Notes: a model not told the origin generated them from the sequence alone. A DNA stretch of 64,000 bases from Acidimicrobiales bacterium (GCA_035547835.1 DASZTW010000015.1:62001-126000), one strand, 5' to 3'. Positions 8,680 to 18,526 are shown, counted from the first letter of the stretch. Numbers and translations are program-made.

Positions 8680-11379
8680 GTGGGATCTCGCCCGTCCACA
8701 CCCCCTCCCGCGCGCTCGCTCGTCGGCCGCGACGAAGAGCTGGAGTGGGTGCTGGCGCGGACCACGATGGGGCACGGCGTGGTGGTGGCCGGTGAGCCGG
8801 GCGTCGGCAAGACGCGGCTCGCCGAAGCCGCCACCGACGTGCTCGGCCGCCGCGGCGCCGGGGTGGTTCGGGTCGTCGGCACCCCATCGCTGCAGTCGGT
8901 GGCATTGGGCGCGCTGGCCTGGCTGTTGCCCGCGCTCGACAACGACGCCGACGACGAACTGCCCTCCGCCTCGCCCCCTGCCGCCTCGAACGCCGACCGG
9001 CTCGCCGCGGCGTGCGCGGCGCTCGGCCAGCACGCCGACGGCGCGGACCTCGTCGTGGTGCTCGATGACGCCCAGTGGCTCGACGACGCCACGCTTGCGG
9101 TCGCGCGGCAGTTGTTGCTGGCCCGGAGCGCGGCGCTGCTCGTCACGCTGCGCACGGGCGAGCCGGCCGCGGAGCTGATCACGAGCTTGTGGCGCGACGA
9201 GTTGTGCGAGCGCCTCGACCTCCAGCCGCTGTCCGCCCGCCAGGTGGGTGAGCTCGCCGCGCATCGCCTGGGCGGACCGGTCGATCCCGAGACGATCGCG
9301 CGGCTCACGTCCGTCACGGCGGGCAACCCGTTGTACTTGCGAGAGCTGCTCGACGGGCTCGTGCACGCGGGCGGGTTGTCGCCGGTCGAGGGCCAGTGGG
9401 TGTGGCGCGGCGATGTCGTGATCGACGATCGCCTGGCCGAGCTGCTGATGCTGCGCGCGAACAGGCTGTCGCCCGCGGCGCGCGGGTTGGCGGTGGCGGT
9501 GGCCGTCGCGGAAGTGCTGCCCGACGACACGGTCGCGCGTCTGGCCGAACCGGCCGTCGTGCGAGAAGCCCACCGGCAAGGTGTGCTGGTGACAGATCGC
9601 CAGCACCGGCCGACCGTCCGGCTGAAGCACCCGTTGCTTGGTCGCGTGCTGGCCAACTCGGTGCCGGATCGCCGGCTGCCGCTGCGGCAGGTCGTGACGG
9701 CGCTGCGGTCCGGCACGCACCACACCGACGCCGACCTCGTCCGGCTCGCGCGCTGGGGCGTCGAGACCGGCGACGCCGATGCCGAGGACCTCGCGACGGC
9801 GGCGCGGTTGCTCGCGGTCGTGGATCATGAGCGTGCCACCGGGTTCGCCGCGGCGGCGGTCGAGGCGCGCGACACGCTGGCCAACCGGCTGCTGCACATC
9901 GAGACGTTGGTCAGCGCGCTTCGCTACGACGAGGCGCTCCGCGCCCTCGATGTGGTCGACAAGCGCATCGCGGCCCGGAGCGACGACGCCCCTGCGGATG
10001 ACCTCGACAGCGACACCGCCCGCGCGACGGCCGACTTGTGGCGGATCTCCTGCCTGGGATGGGGTGAGCGGGATCTGCCCGGGGTGCGGGCGGTCGTCGA
10101 CGGCTTTCCGCCCGACCATCCCGCTCGCGCCCGCCTCGAAGCGCACTGGAGCGCGGTGGTCGCGACGTATGGCAGCACCGAAGCGTCGGCGCGGGCCGCG
10201 GAGCTCATCTCCCATCCCGATCCGGCCGTGTCGCTGCGGGCGCTCGCCGCCGCCGACCTGGTCGACTGCCTCGAAGGCCGCTGCGTGAGCTGCTACGAGC
10301 GGGCTGAGCAGCTCCTGTTCGCGGCTGCCGCCCGCGGCGACGCCGAGCGCAAGGCTCGGTGGGTGATGGCCCCGCTCCTGCGCTCGCTGCTGCTCGCGGG
10401 GCGCATCGACGACTTCGGCCAATACCTCGACCTCGCCGTCGAGCAGGTCAGCCCCCGGGCCTTGCCCCCGGCGTACGTGGCGCTGCCGCAAGGTCGGTAC
10501 GCACTCGTGCAGGGTCGGGCGCTCGAAGCCGTCGACCGGCTCGGTCTTGCCGTCGAACAGGCCCGCCAGGGTCAGGTGGAGCCCTGGTGGCATCGGTTCG
10601 CCGCCGCGAGCTTGTCGAAGGCGTACGCGCTGGTGGGTCGGGTCGACGAGTCGGTTGCCCTGGCAGAGGAGTCCGAGCGGGTCGCCGCGACGCTCGGTCT
10701 GGTGGGGCCGCGCCCGGAAGACCTCGACAGCCGCCGCGAGCTCTTGTGGACCACCGCGGCCTCGCAGGGCGTCGCGGCCGGTCGCTCGGCCGCCGAAGCC
10801 GAGGTGCAGCACTGCGTCGAGGTGGCCGCGCCGATGTTCGAGCTGCTGGCTCGTCACGACGCGATCCGACTCGGGTCGTCGCCCTCCGACCACCTCGATC
10901 GCTTGGCTGAGCTGCTCGTCACGATCGAAGGGGCCTGGCCCGAGCCGATCGAGCTCCACGCCCGGGGGCTCGCGACCGGCGACGGTGCGCTGTTGGAGCG
11001 CAGCGTCGAGCTCATGGCCGAGATGGGGGCGTGGTTGCAGGCCGCGGAGGTCGCTGCACAGGCAGCAGCGGCGTACGAGAAGGCAGGCGATGGCGCCGGC
11101 CAGCGCCGGTTGTTGACTCGTGCCGGCGCGCTCGCCGCGCTGTGCGAAGGAGTCGTCCGGCCGGTGAGCCCGGCAGCGCCCGAACCGGCGGGACTCACCG
11201 CGCGCGAGCGAGACATCGCACGGCGGGCTGCGGCGGGCATGTCGAGTCGGGCCATCGCCGAGGAGCTGTTCGTCTCGGTGCGCACGGTCGACAACCACCT
11301 GGGGCGGATCTACGCCAAGCTCGGTGTCAAGAGTCGGGCTGAGTTGCACGCGCACGCGGACCGCTTCGGGACCCCGTGA
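8680..11379 (+). CDS. Large ATP-binding LuxR-family (LAL) transcriptional regulator
   Basis: An 899-residue regulator. An N-terminal AAA/STAND ATPase (residues about 10-330) has Walker A GEPGVGKTRL and Walker B LVVVLDDAQWLDD; a long helical TPR-like middle follows, and a LuxR helix-turn-helix lies at the C-terminus (LTARERDIARRAAAGM, then SVRTVDNHLGRIYAKLG). LAL proteins are usually MalT-like, activated by an inducer and ATP. The inducer and targets are unknown. GTG 8680 has no Shine-Dalgarno but a TACACT hexamer at 8668-8673 with T at exactly -7, so the mRNA is probably leaderless. Confidence 0.9.
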   Translation: MGSRPSTPPPARSLVGRDEELEWVLARTTMGHGVVVAGEPGVGKTRLAEAATDVLGRRGAGVVRVVGTPSLQSVALGALAWLLPALDNDADDELPSASPPAASNADRLAAACAALGQHADGADLVVVLDDAQWLDDATLAVARQLLLARSAALLVTLRTGEPAAELITSLWRDELCERLDLQPLSARQVGELAAHRLGGPVDPETIARLTSVTAGNPLYLRELLDGLVHAGGLSPVEGQWVWRGDVVIDDRLAELLMLRANRLSPAARGLAVAVAVAEVLPDDTVARLAEPAVVREAHRQGVLVTDRQHRPTVRLKHPLLGRVLANSVPDRRLPLRQVVTALRSGTHHTDADLVRLARWGVETGDADAEDLATAARLLAVVDHERATGFAAAAVEARDTLANRLLHIETLVSALRYDEALRALDVVDKRIAARSDDAPADDLDSDTARATADLWRISCLGWGERDLPGVRAVVDGFPPDHPARARLEAHWSAVVATYGSTEASARAAELISHPDPAVSLRALAAADLVDCLEGRCVSCYERAEQLLFAAAARGDAERKARWVMAPLLRSLLLAGRIDDFGQYLDLAVEQVSPRALPPAYVALPQGRYALVQGRALEAVDRLGLAVEQARQGQVEPWWHRFAAASLSKAYALVGRVDESVALAEESERVAATLGLVGPRPEDLDSRRELLWTTAASQGVAAGRSAAEAEVQHCVEVAAPMFELLARHDAIRLGSSPSDHLDRLAELLVTIEGAWPEPIELHARGLATGDGALLERSVELMAEMGAWLQAAEVAAQAAAAYEKAGDGAGQRRLLTRAGALAALCEGVVRPVSPAAPEPAGLTARERDIARRAAAGMSSRAIAEELFVSVRTVDNHLGRIYAKLGVKSRAELHAHADRFGTP

Positions 11380-11581
11380 CCCGTGGGCGCGTGCGCCGCC
11401 GGATTCCCATTGGCTGACCTGCCCACCGTGGGAGGACGCCCACCCGTGGTGGTCGTGATGTCGCGAATGGTGAGGATCAGCCGATTTGTCGTGCGCAGGG
11501 AGTGGGATTGAGTAGTCCCGGGCGCCACGATGAGTAGCCATCGCTCTGGCGGCCGAAGGCTCGGATCCGTACCGTCGAGGA

Positions 11582-11800
11582 GTGGACCGGGAAGCAGCCA
11601 TCGACCAGTTGCCGGTCACGTATCGGCGGCTGCACCTTTGGCTCGATGCTGGAGTGCCCGACGGCGAGTTGGCGGATCGCCTCGGGGTGCCGGTGGAGGC
11701 GCTCCCGGGCCTCATCAGCGTGGCGCAGGCCAAGCTGGACAACTTGCTGGCCGCTGCGGCCGGCGACGAGATCGGTCCCGGGCCGACGGTGGTGCGGTAG
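11582..11800 (+). CDS. Small sigma-region-4-like helix-turn-helix protein
   Basis: A 72-residue ORF. AIDQLPVTYRRLHLWLDAGV followed by ELADRLGVPVEALPGL looks like the C-terminal HTH of sigma-70 region 4 or a related small DNA-binding protein, but without region 2 it cannot be a complete sigma factor. A perfect TANNNT element (TACCGT, 11570-11575) sits with its T at exactly -7 from GTG 11582, which supports this as a real leaderless gene. Partner and target are unknown. Confidence 0.6.
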   Translation: MDREAAIDQLPVTYRRLHLWLDAGVPDGELADRLGVPVEALPGLISVAQAKLDNLLAAAAGDEIGPGPTVVR

Positions 11801-11860
11801 GAGGGTGCTCGGGCGGGCACCTTCCGCGGGCGACCATGCTGCCGCCGACCTGGGATTGAC

Positions 11861-11908
11861 GATGGGCGAGTTCAGAGTGGCGGAGGGGCCGAACTGAACT
11901 CGCCCATC
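11861..11908. repeat. 15-bp perfect inverted repeat between convergent genes; possible terminator
   Basis: Arms GATGGGCGAGTTCAG (11861-11875) and its exact complement (11894-11908) are separated by 18 bases. The repeat lies between the small HTH gene (ends 11800) and the MFS gene on the other strand (ends 11922). A pyrimidine-rich run follows on the plus strand but there is no long U-tract, so a two-way terminator or RNA-stability hairpin is likely rather than certain. Confidence 0.7.
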
Positions 11909-11921
11909 TTCGTCTTCTGTC

Positions 11922-13412
11922 TCAAGCGGGGGACGAGGTGAGCGCGTCGGAGCGGATCGTGACGGCGGCAAAGACGGCGAAGATCGCGCACACCACGGCT
12001 GAGGCCAGCATGCAGCGGTGCATACCGGCGATGAGGGCAGCCTTCGTCACCGGCCGGTTGGGGTCGAAGCCGCCGATGAGCGGCACCACCGCGATCGCCA
12101 CCAGGCCCGCGCCCCGGGCCACGGCGTTGTTGACGCCCGACCCGATGCCGACGTGGTCGGGCGCGACGGTGGCCATCGCGGTGGCCGTGAGCGGCGCGAC
12201 CGTCAAGGTGAGGCCCAGACCCACGACGAGCATTGCGGGAAGCACGCCAGCGAGCCACGACTGGCCGGGCTCGAGACGCACGAGCATCCACATGCCCCCG
12301 GCCACGAGGAGCGTGCCGGCAGTCATCGGCCAGCGAGGCCCGATCCGTTGGGCCAGGTCCCCGGCGCGGGCCGAGCCCGCCAACATCAGCACGGTGATCG
12401 GGACGGTGGCCGCTCCGGCGGTCAACGGTGAGTAGCCCAGGCCGTTCTGCAACGCCAGCACCAGCACGAACATCAAGATGTTGAGTGCGCCGTAGAGCCC
12501 GAGAGTGACCAGGTTGACGGCCGAGAACTGGCTCGACCGGAAGATGCCGAGCGGCAGCACCGGTTCCCGCGTGCCGCGTTCCCAGAGCACGAACAGCGCG
12601 AAGACCACGGCGCCGGTGAGGCCGAACGCCCACGATTGGCGGATCAGGCCATACGTCGTGCCGGCGAGGCCGACCACGCCGAGCAGCGCGCCGAGCGGAT
12701 CGAGGTGGGCCACGAGGGCGCGCAGGCTGCCCGGCTGGTCGGTCGGGAGCAGTTGTGGCACGTGCCGCAACGTGAGGGCCACCACGGCGGCGGCCAGCGG
12801 CAGGTTGATGAGGAAGATCCAGCGCCACGAGAACGAGCCGACGATCCAGCCGCCGAGGAACGGGCCCAGCGCGCCGGCGATGCCGGTGAGCCCGGACCAC
12901 GCGCCGATCGCGCGGGCGCGGTCCTCTCGGCGGAACACGGTCTGGATGATCGCCAGGCTCGACGGTGTCAGCAGCGCGCCGCCCATCCCCTGCAGCACCC
13001 GTGCGGCCACCAGCACGCCGATGTCGGGCGCCACGCCGCACAGCGCCGAGCTGGCGGCGAACCACACCACCCCGACGACGAACACCCGCCGGCGCCCGGC
13101 ACGGTCGCCGAGCACCCCGCCGAGCAGGATGAACGACGCCAGCGTCAGCAAGTAGCCGGTGAGCACCCACTGCATGCCGGCGAAGTCGGAGTGCAAGTGG
13201 CTGCCGATGCGGGGCAGGGCGACGTTCACCACCGTGCCGTCGAGCATCACCAACATCGAACCGAGCGTTCCGGCTGCCAGCACCCATCGCCCGCGGGGCG
13301 AGTCGAGCGCGACATCGCACGTACCCGCCGACCGGCAATCGAGCTCCGCCGCGTCGGGCTCGGCGACGATGGCCTCCGGCCCGACGATGGGCGACGCCTG
13401 TTGGGCCGGCAC
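11922..13412 (-). CDS. MFS drug/solute exporter, DHA2 (14-TM, EmrB/QacA) type
   Basis: A 496-residue polytopic inner-membrane protein with about 14 hydrophobic segments. MLDGTVVNVALPRI in the first helix, motif A GDRAGRRRVF after helix 2 and the antiporter motif region GIAGALGPFLGGWIV are typical of DHA2 proton-driven multidrug exporters. Substrate unknown. The GTG start lacks a Shine-Dalgarno; a TACGGT hexamer at 13420-13425 would start transcription one base ahead of the GTG. No dedicated TetR regulator is adjacent. Confidence 0.9.
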   Translation of the reverse strand: MPAQQASPIVGPEAIVAEPDAAELDCRSAGTCDVALDSPRGRWVLAAGTLGSMLVMLDGTVVNVALPRIGSHLHSDFAGMQWVLTGYLLTLASFILLGGVLGDRAGRRRVFVVGVVWFAASSALCGVAPDIGVLVAARVLQGMGGALLTPSSLAIIQTVFRREDRARAIGAWSGLTGIAGALGPFLGGWIVGSFSWRWIFLINLPLAAAVVALTLRHVPQLLPTDQPGSLRALVAHLDPLGALLGVVGLAGTTYGLIRQSWAFGLTGAVVFALFVLWERGTREPVLPLGIFRSSQFSAVNLVTLGLYGALNILMFVLVLALQNGLGYSPLTAGAATVPITVLMLAGSARAGDLAQRIGPRWPMTAGTLLVAGGMWMLVRLEPGQSWLAGVLPAMLVVGLGLTLTVAPLTATAMATVAPDHVGIGSGVNNAVARGAGLVAIAVVPLIGGFDPNRPVTKAALIAGMHRCMLASAVVCAIFAVFAAVTIRSDALTSSPA

Positions 13413-13591
13413 GACCTGGACCGTATCCGTTGCGAGCCCGCGACGACCGGGTTCGGCGTCGCCGGACCCGGGTCACCGGCGCGGCGACGACCTCAACGGT
13501 CCGGGTCCGCCGGGGGCGGTCCAGCGGCTGGTGCCGCGCCGTGCCATTCGGTGGCGGGCTCCACCAGGTGGGTTCCGGTGGGGGGCTGAGG

Positions 13592-15973
13592 TCAGCGGCC
13601 GGTCCAGGTGCCGGCGAAGTACGGCGGGCCCGCGCAGGGAGCCGTGACCGTTCCGTCCCTGAGCAGGAACGCCGACTTCTGGTCCTGGCCGCACCGTGCC
13701 GCGCGTGGGTCCTCGTGGGGGTCCTCGCCAGCGGAGTCGGGCACGTTCGTGGGTGGCGGCGGCCCGACGCCGACTTGTTCGCCGTGCTCCCGTCGCACCG
13801 GACCACTGTCGAAGATCACCATCGCAGAACCGGTGGATGGGAAACGGGTCAGGTGGGGGATGTCCCAGTACGGGACCCGGTCGCGTGAACGGCCGGCCTC
13901 GAGCGCGGGCCACACCACCGGTATCCCCGCCGTGCGGGCCTCCGTGTCGGCCGTGACGTTCGCGACCTGGTGATCGCCGAACGCAACTTGCATCAGCACT
14001 TGATGGCTCGGCGTGTCGGGCAGCGGGTGGTCGGTCAGGTGCGCCGCGTAGCCGTTGGGATCGGCGCGGTCCCACAGCATCTGCAACAAGTCGAGGATCG
14101 CCAAGCGATCGGCGGGGCTCGGGTACGCGAGCTCCAAGGGGGTGGCGAGGCCGAACTGGCCGGGCGCCGCGATGAAGTCGGCCGACCGGGGCATCAGCAC
14201 CGAGAAGGTCATGCCCGGAACGCCGATCACCGCGCGGCGCACGTCGGGCGACACGGCCGTGGTGGTCCCGCCGTAGATGCCACCTTGGCTGTTGCCGTCG
14301 TAGAACAGCGCCCGGGTGTCGATCACCGAACGTCCACCCACCCGGAACGGCGCAGCGGTCGACAGCCCACCGGACGCGATCAACGTCCGGCCCACCACCA
14401 GCTGGTTCAAGATGCCTTGTTGCATCCGGTCGACCAGCGAGGGAAAGCGCGAGACATCGGCGAGGATCGTGAGCGCGTTCGGGATGTCGCCGGCGGCCAT
14501 CCCGAACCAGTCGGTGGCGCAGTACAGCATCCCGTGCCGTTGCGACATCTCGCGGACGTTGTGCGCGTCGACTTCGTGGGCGGAGCCGAGCAGGCCGTGG
14601 CCGTACAGCGACGGCCGCAGCGGCGCGGCACCGCGGGCGAACGCCCGGCGCGGGATGTTGCACAGCACGCGGGCTTCGGTCGGCACGGGGTTCTGCACCG
14701 GCATGCCGTCGCGGTCGAGGACGAACCGGCCGGCACCGAAGTCGGGCGTCCCGCCGGAGGGGTCGAACCCCACTTCGGGCAACTCGTTGGTGACCTTGCC
14801 GGCCAGCGCGAGCGCCGGTTTCAGGCCGTCGGGCGGTGCCCGCAACGTGGTGGGCACGGGGCTGCACGTCGGGAAGATGAAACACGGCACTTGCACGGTC
14901 AGCGTGACCTGCCGGGCGATGTACGGGTCCTGCTGCGGGGTGCGGTCCTGCACCGAGACGATCTTGAACGGCGGCGAGTGCCCGGCCACCTTCCCGTCGG
15001 CGAGGTTGGTGTCGCCGAGTTGGGCGAAGGAGCGGTTGCGCATCGACAAGAGGCGCCCGGTGGTGTCGGAGGCCGACGCGACCGTGAAGTCCCAGGCGAG
15101 GTACATGCCACGCCGGGCGATGCCGGCGCGGGCCAGATCGCCCAGCAGCTCCTCGGTGTGCGCGGCGCGGGGGTCGGTCGCCGGCGGGTCCCCGTCACGC
15201 TCGGCCGCGAACTGGGCGGGTGCTTCGATCTGGCCGCCGTTCGCCTGGCGCAAGTTGCGCAGCGCCACGATGTAGCGGTGGCCCTCGAGGAAGTTGCGCG
15301 AGGGGTGGATCATCAACAGCGTCTCCGCGGGGCTGCCCGCGGTGGTGTCGACCTCGGACCACACGGGCCAGCGGCGCCCGGTGGCCGCGTCGATCACCAC
15401 GATCGGCTGCGACGGTCGTGCGTAGCCGCCCATGTTGGTGACGGACACGGCGCCGGTCTTGGCGAGGGCAGCCGGGCTGTCGAGTCCGGGCACGTGCACG
15501 AGGATCGTCTCGCCGGGGCTGAAGCCGTCGCGGCGGTTCCACTCCGTGGGCACCATCGGCAAGCCGGCGACGTTGCTCGGCATCGCTGCCAACGGGAGGT
15601 CGACCCGCCGGCCGGTGGCCGACGTGGGGTCTGGTCGGGTCCACCAGTCGCTCGGGAACGGCAACAGGCACGAGCGCTCGTCGGCGCGGTCCTGGCAGCC
15701 CGTGGTCCCGGCGGCCCGGTGGCCGGGCTCGGTGGCGGAGCGATCGGTGCTGCCGGTGATCGAGGCCGCCGCGGCGTCAGCAGCTGCAGTCGGACGCACA
15801 CGGGAGGTCGTCGTGAGCGAGCCGGCGCGGGCGGTGGCCACACCCACGCTCGTGCACAGCACGGCGGCCGCGGCGGCCGCCAACCGCGTGCGGGCCGCCC
15901 GCGTGGGCCGCGGCGCGCGCGCCGGCCGGGGCCAGGTCCGGTGTCCGATCCGCGCTGCACGTGTTGGCGACAT
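13592..15973 (-). CDS. Secreted alpha/beta-hydrolase-like protein
   Basis: A 793-residue exported protein. The N-terminus has a long basic region, a hydrophobic core (LAAAAAAVLCTSVGVATARA, ending about residue 50) and probable signal cleavage. The catalytic core shows a nucleophile elbow DGNSQGG near residue 560 (GxSxG) and a possible histidine region FGDHQVAN nearer the C-terminus. Substrate unknown; an esterase or lipase-like role is inferred. The start ATG 15973 is chosen over a longer frame because GGAGAGGAAG lies just upstream and the signal peptide follows directly. It is divergent from the response-regulator gene at 16124. Confidence 0.75.
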   Translation of the reverse strand: MSPTRAARIGHRTWPRPARAPRPTRAARTRLAAAAAAVLCTSVGVATARAGSLTTTSRVRPTAAADAAAASITGSTDRSATEPGHRAAGTTGCQDRADERSCLLPFPSDWWTRPDPTSATGRRVDLPLAAMPSNVAGLPMVPTEWNRRDGFSPGETILVHVPGLDSPAALAKTGAVSVTNMGGYARPSQPIVVIDAATGRRWPVWSEVDTTAGSPAETLLMIHPSRNFLEGHRYIVALRNLRQANGGQIEAPAQFAAERDGDPPATDPRAAHTEELLGDLARAGIARRGMYLAWDFTVASASDTTGRLLSMRNRSFAQLGDTNLADGKVAGHSPPFKIVSVQDRTPQQDPYIARQVTLTVQVPCFIFPTCSPVPTTLRAPPDGLKPALALAGKVTNELPEVGFDPSGGTPDFGAGRFVLDRDGMPVQNPVPTEARVLCNIPRRAFARGAAPLRPSLYGHGLLGSAHEVDAHNVREMSQRHGMLYCATDWFGMAAGDIPNALTILADVSRFPSLVDRMQQGILNQLVVGRTLIASGGLSTAAPFRVGGRSVIDTRALFYDGNSQGGIYGGTTTAVSPDVRRAVIGVPGMTFSVLMPRSADFIAAPGQFGLATPLELAYPSPADRLAILDLLQMLWDRADPNGYAAHLTDHPLPDTPSHQVLMQVAFGDHQVANVTADTEARTAGIPVVWPALEAGRSRDRVPYWDIPHLTRFPSTGSAMVIFDSGPVRREHGEQVGVGPPPPTNVPDSAGEDPHEDPRAARCGQDQKSAFLLRDGTVTAPCAGPPYFAGTWTGR

Positions 15974-16123
15974 GACTTCCTCTCCCCAGCGGACCCCACC
16001 GCGACGATTCGGAGGGTTTGTTCGCTTTTGTCTCCTGCGATCCTTCCCGGTGTGCCGCTGACTCCCAGGCAGCTCCCAGGTTTTGCGGAGACAAGGCCCA
16101 GTCCCACGCGACAGCATGGCGGG

Positions 16124-16828
16124 GTGGCAGTCGACCAACAGCAACCCGAAGCGAAGCTCCTCGTGGTCGACGACGAGCCCAACATCGTCGAGCTGCTGTC
16201 GGCGTCGCTGCGCTTTTCGGGTTTCGAGGTGGCCACCGCGATGACCGGCAACGAGGCGCTGCGGGTGGCCGAGAAGTGGTCGCCCGACCTGGTGGTGCTC
16301 GACGTCATGCTCCCGGACCTCGACGGCTTCAGCGTGGTGCGCGCGATGCGTGGGCGTGGCCACGACGTCCCGGTGCTGTTCCTCACCGCCCGCGACGCGA
16401 ACGACGACAAGGTCACGGGCCTCACCGTCGGCGGCGACGACTACGTCACCAAGCCGTTCAGCCTCGAGGAAGTGGTGGCGCGGATCCGCGCCGTGCTGCG
16501 TCGCACGGGCAAGGGCGCGTCGCCGTCCCGGATCGTGGTGGCCGACTTGGAGCTCGACGAGGACAGCCACGAGGTCTGGCGCGGCGGTGAGGTGATCTCG
16601 CTGTCGCCCACCGAGTTCGAGCTCCTGCGCTACCTCATGGTCAACGCCGGTCGGGTGCTGTCGAAGGCGCAGATCCTCGACCACGTGTGGAACTACGACT
16701 TCGGCGGCAACGCCAACATCGTCGAGTCGTACATCTCCTACCTGCGCCGCAAAGTCGACGCGGTCGAGCCGCGGCTGCTCCAGACGATCCGCGGTGTCGG
16801 GTACGTCCTGCGGCCTCCCCGGGTCTGA
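16124..16828 (+). CDS. OmpR/PhoP-family response regulator
   Basis: A 234-residue two-component regulator. The receiver domain has the acidic pair VVDDEP, phospho-acceptor Asp in LVVLDVMLPDLDG and Lys in TKPF; the C-terminal winged helix has LSPTEFELLRYLM and the terminal IRGVGYVLR. It ends eight bases before the kinase gene, its likely partner. GTG 16124 has a CAGCAT hexamer (16112-16117) with T at -7, consistent with leaderless expression. The open frame continues far upstream but that part is antisense to the hydrolase gene. Confidence 0.93.
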   Translation: MAVDQQQPEAKLLVVDDEPNIVELLSASLRFSGFEVATAMTGNEALRVAEKWSPDLVVLDVMLPDLDGFSVVRAMRGRGHDVPVLFLTARDANDDKVTGLTVGGDDYVTKPFSLEEVVARIRAVLRRTGKGASPSRIVVADLELDEDSHEVWRGGEVISLSPTEFELLRYLMVNAGRVLSKAQILDHVWNYDFGGNANIVESYISYLRRKVDAVEPRLLQTIRGVGYVLRPPRV

Positions 16829-16836
16829 GGCGAGCC

Positions 16837-18495
16837 GTGCCCCAGGAGCCAACGCTCGACCAGGTCGAGTCGGCCCCGCTCGCCGAAGCGGCCGAGGAAG
16901 CCCTTCCGCCACCGGCGCCCAACTTGTTGGCTGCTGGCGCCCGGGCCGACGGCGCAGGTGCCGATCGCGCAAGCGCGTCGGGCGAGCGCCCCCGGCGTTG
17001 GCCGCTGCGGACGTGGCGCCGCACTCCCCTGTGGGCCCGGCTGGTCGGGGCCGTGCTGTTGCTCGTGGCGATCGCGCTGGTGTTCACGGGCACGATCGCG
17101 TCGAACTTGCTGCGCAGCTACCTCAACGACCAGGTCGACCAACGGTTGGCGTCGGCGTCGACGCACGTCGATCGGAGCGTCGATGCGTTCCCGGGTACGG
17201 GCGGCTCGCCGCCGACCCCGCTGCCGAACCCGGTGATCTACGAGCTGATCGGCAACGACGGCACGTTGCTCGGCTTCACGCAGGGCATCGGCGGCTCCGA
17301 TACCCGTGCGCCTGACCTGGGTGGTCTCACCTCAGCCGAAGCTCGCCGCCGCGGCACCAAGCCGTACACGATCGAGACCAGCTCGGGTCGCTGGCGGGTC
17401 TTGCTGCGCCCGGTCCGCTCCGACGCGACCCTGGCCACCATCAGCAACTTGGCCGATGTCGACCGAGCGCTCAACCACCTCGAGCGCATCGAGTGGATCG
17501 TGGGGCTGGCCGTGCTGGTGGCGCTCGCCGGGCTCGGCGTCGTCGTGGTTCGCCTCAGCCTCCGGCCCCTCGACGACATCGAGGACACTGCCGCGGCTAT
17601 CAGCGCCGGCGATCTGTCCCGCCGGGTGCCGCACGTCGATCCGCGCACCGAGGTCGGCCGCCTGGGCGCATCGCTGAACGGGATGCTCGGCCAGATCGAG
17701 GCAGCAGCGTCCGCGCAGGCCGCCTCCGAGCGCGAGGCGCGCGCCTCGGAGGACCGCATGCGCCGCTTCGTCGCCGATGCCAGCCACGAGTTGCGCACGC
17801 CCCTCACGTCGATCCGCGGCTTCGCCGAGCTGCACCGTCAGCGCGGCGGCGGCACCACCGAGGAGACCGACCGGCTCGTGGGTCGCATCGAGTCGGAAGC
17901 CACCCGCATGTCGTCGTTGGTCGAAGACCTGCTGGTGCTGGCCCGCATGGACCAGGGCCGCCCCCTGCAGTTCGCCCAGGTCGACTTGCGGCCACTCGCC
18001 CACGACGCCGGTTTCGATCTGCAGACGCTCGACCCCGACCGCCCCGTCGACGTCGTCACACCCGACTCGCCGGTCGTCGTCTCCGCCGACGCCGGGCGAG
18101 TCCGCCAAGTGCTCGCCAATCTGATCGGCAACGTCCGCACCCACACCCCTGGCGATGCCGCCACCACGATCTCGGTGCGCGAAGCGGGGCCGTGGGCGGT
18201 GATCGAGGTCGCCGACCGCGGCCCGGGCCTGGATCCCGACCAAGCGGCCAAGGTCTTCGAGCGGTTCTACCGGGCCGACGACTCGCGGGGTCGGTCACAA
18301 GGCGGGGTCGGGCTTGGCCTGTCGATCGTCGCGTCGATCGCCGACGCCCACGGTGGCGGCGCCGACGTCCAGCCGACTCCGGGCGGCGGTGCGACGTTCC
18401 GTTTCTGGCTCCCCCGTCCCGCGACCACCCCCCCACCCCTTCCGCGCGTGGAGTCCCACCGTGGTGGTCACATCTCTCGCGCAGAAGGCGAGTGA
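16837..18495 (+). CDS. Sensor histidine kinase (HAMP-HisKA-HATPase)
   Basis: A 552-residue membrane kinase. An acidic cytoplasmic N-tail precedes TM1 (LVGAVLLLVAIALVFTGTIA, about residue 70); an extracytoplasmic domain of about 130 residues, TM2 (IVGLAVLVALAGLGVVVV), HAMP, HisKA with H in FVADASHELRTPLTSIRGF, then HATPase with N-box, EVADRGPGLD, FERFYRADDSR and GGVGLGLSIV. It phosphorylates the OmpR-type regulator immediately upstream. GTG 16837 is eight bases after that stop. The signal is unknown. Confidence 0.92.
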   Translation: MPQEPTLDQVESAPLAEAAEEALPPPAPNLLAAGARADGAGADRASASGERPRRWPLRTWRRTPLWARLVGAVLLLVAIALVFTGTIASNLLRSYLNDQVDQRLASASTHVDRSVDAFPGTGGSPPTPLPNPVIYELIGNDGTLLGFTQGIGGSDTRAPDLGGLTSAEARRRGTKPYTIETSSGRWRVLLRPVRSDATLATISNLADVDRALNHLERIEWIVGLAVLVALAGLGVVVVRLSLRPLDDIEDTAAAISAGDLSRRVPHVDPRTEVGRLGASLNGMLGQIEAAASAQAASEREARASEDRMRRFVADASHELRTPLTSIRGFAELHRQRGGGTTEETDRLVGRIESEATRMSSLVEDLLVLARMDQGRPLQFAQVDLRPLAHDAGFDLQTLDPDRPVDVVTPDSPVVVSADAGRVRQVLANLIGNVRTHTPGDAATTISVREAGPWAVIEVADRGPGLDPDQAAKVFERFYRADDSRGRSQGGVGLGLSIVASIADAHGGGADVQPTPGGGATFRFWLPRPATTPPPLPRVESHRGGHISRAEGE

Positions 18496-18526
18496 AGGGG
18501 CGTCTCGGACGTGCAAGGCTGACGCG

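Noticed and set aside
8536-11820. A 1094-codon open frame on the minus strand
   Set aside because: It is antisense to the LAL regulator, which has clear Walker and HTH motifs. The minus-strand product is Arg/His/Gln-rich without domains, as expected for a shadow frame in GC-rich DNA.
13970-16123. Long upstream extension of the response-regulator frame
   Set aside because: The first 718 codons lie opposite the secreted hydrolase gene and have no similarity; the receiver domain begins directly after GTG 16124, which has a leaderless promoter.
15974-16972. Extension of the hydrolase frame beyond its signal peptide
   Set aside because: It would run antisense to the response-regulator gene. The good RBS and signal peptide place the start at 15973.
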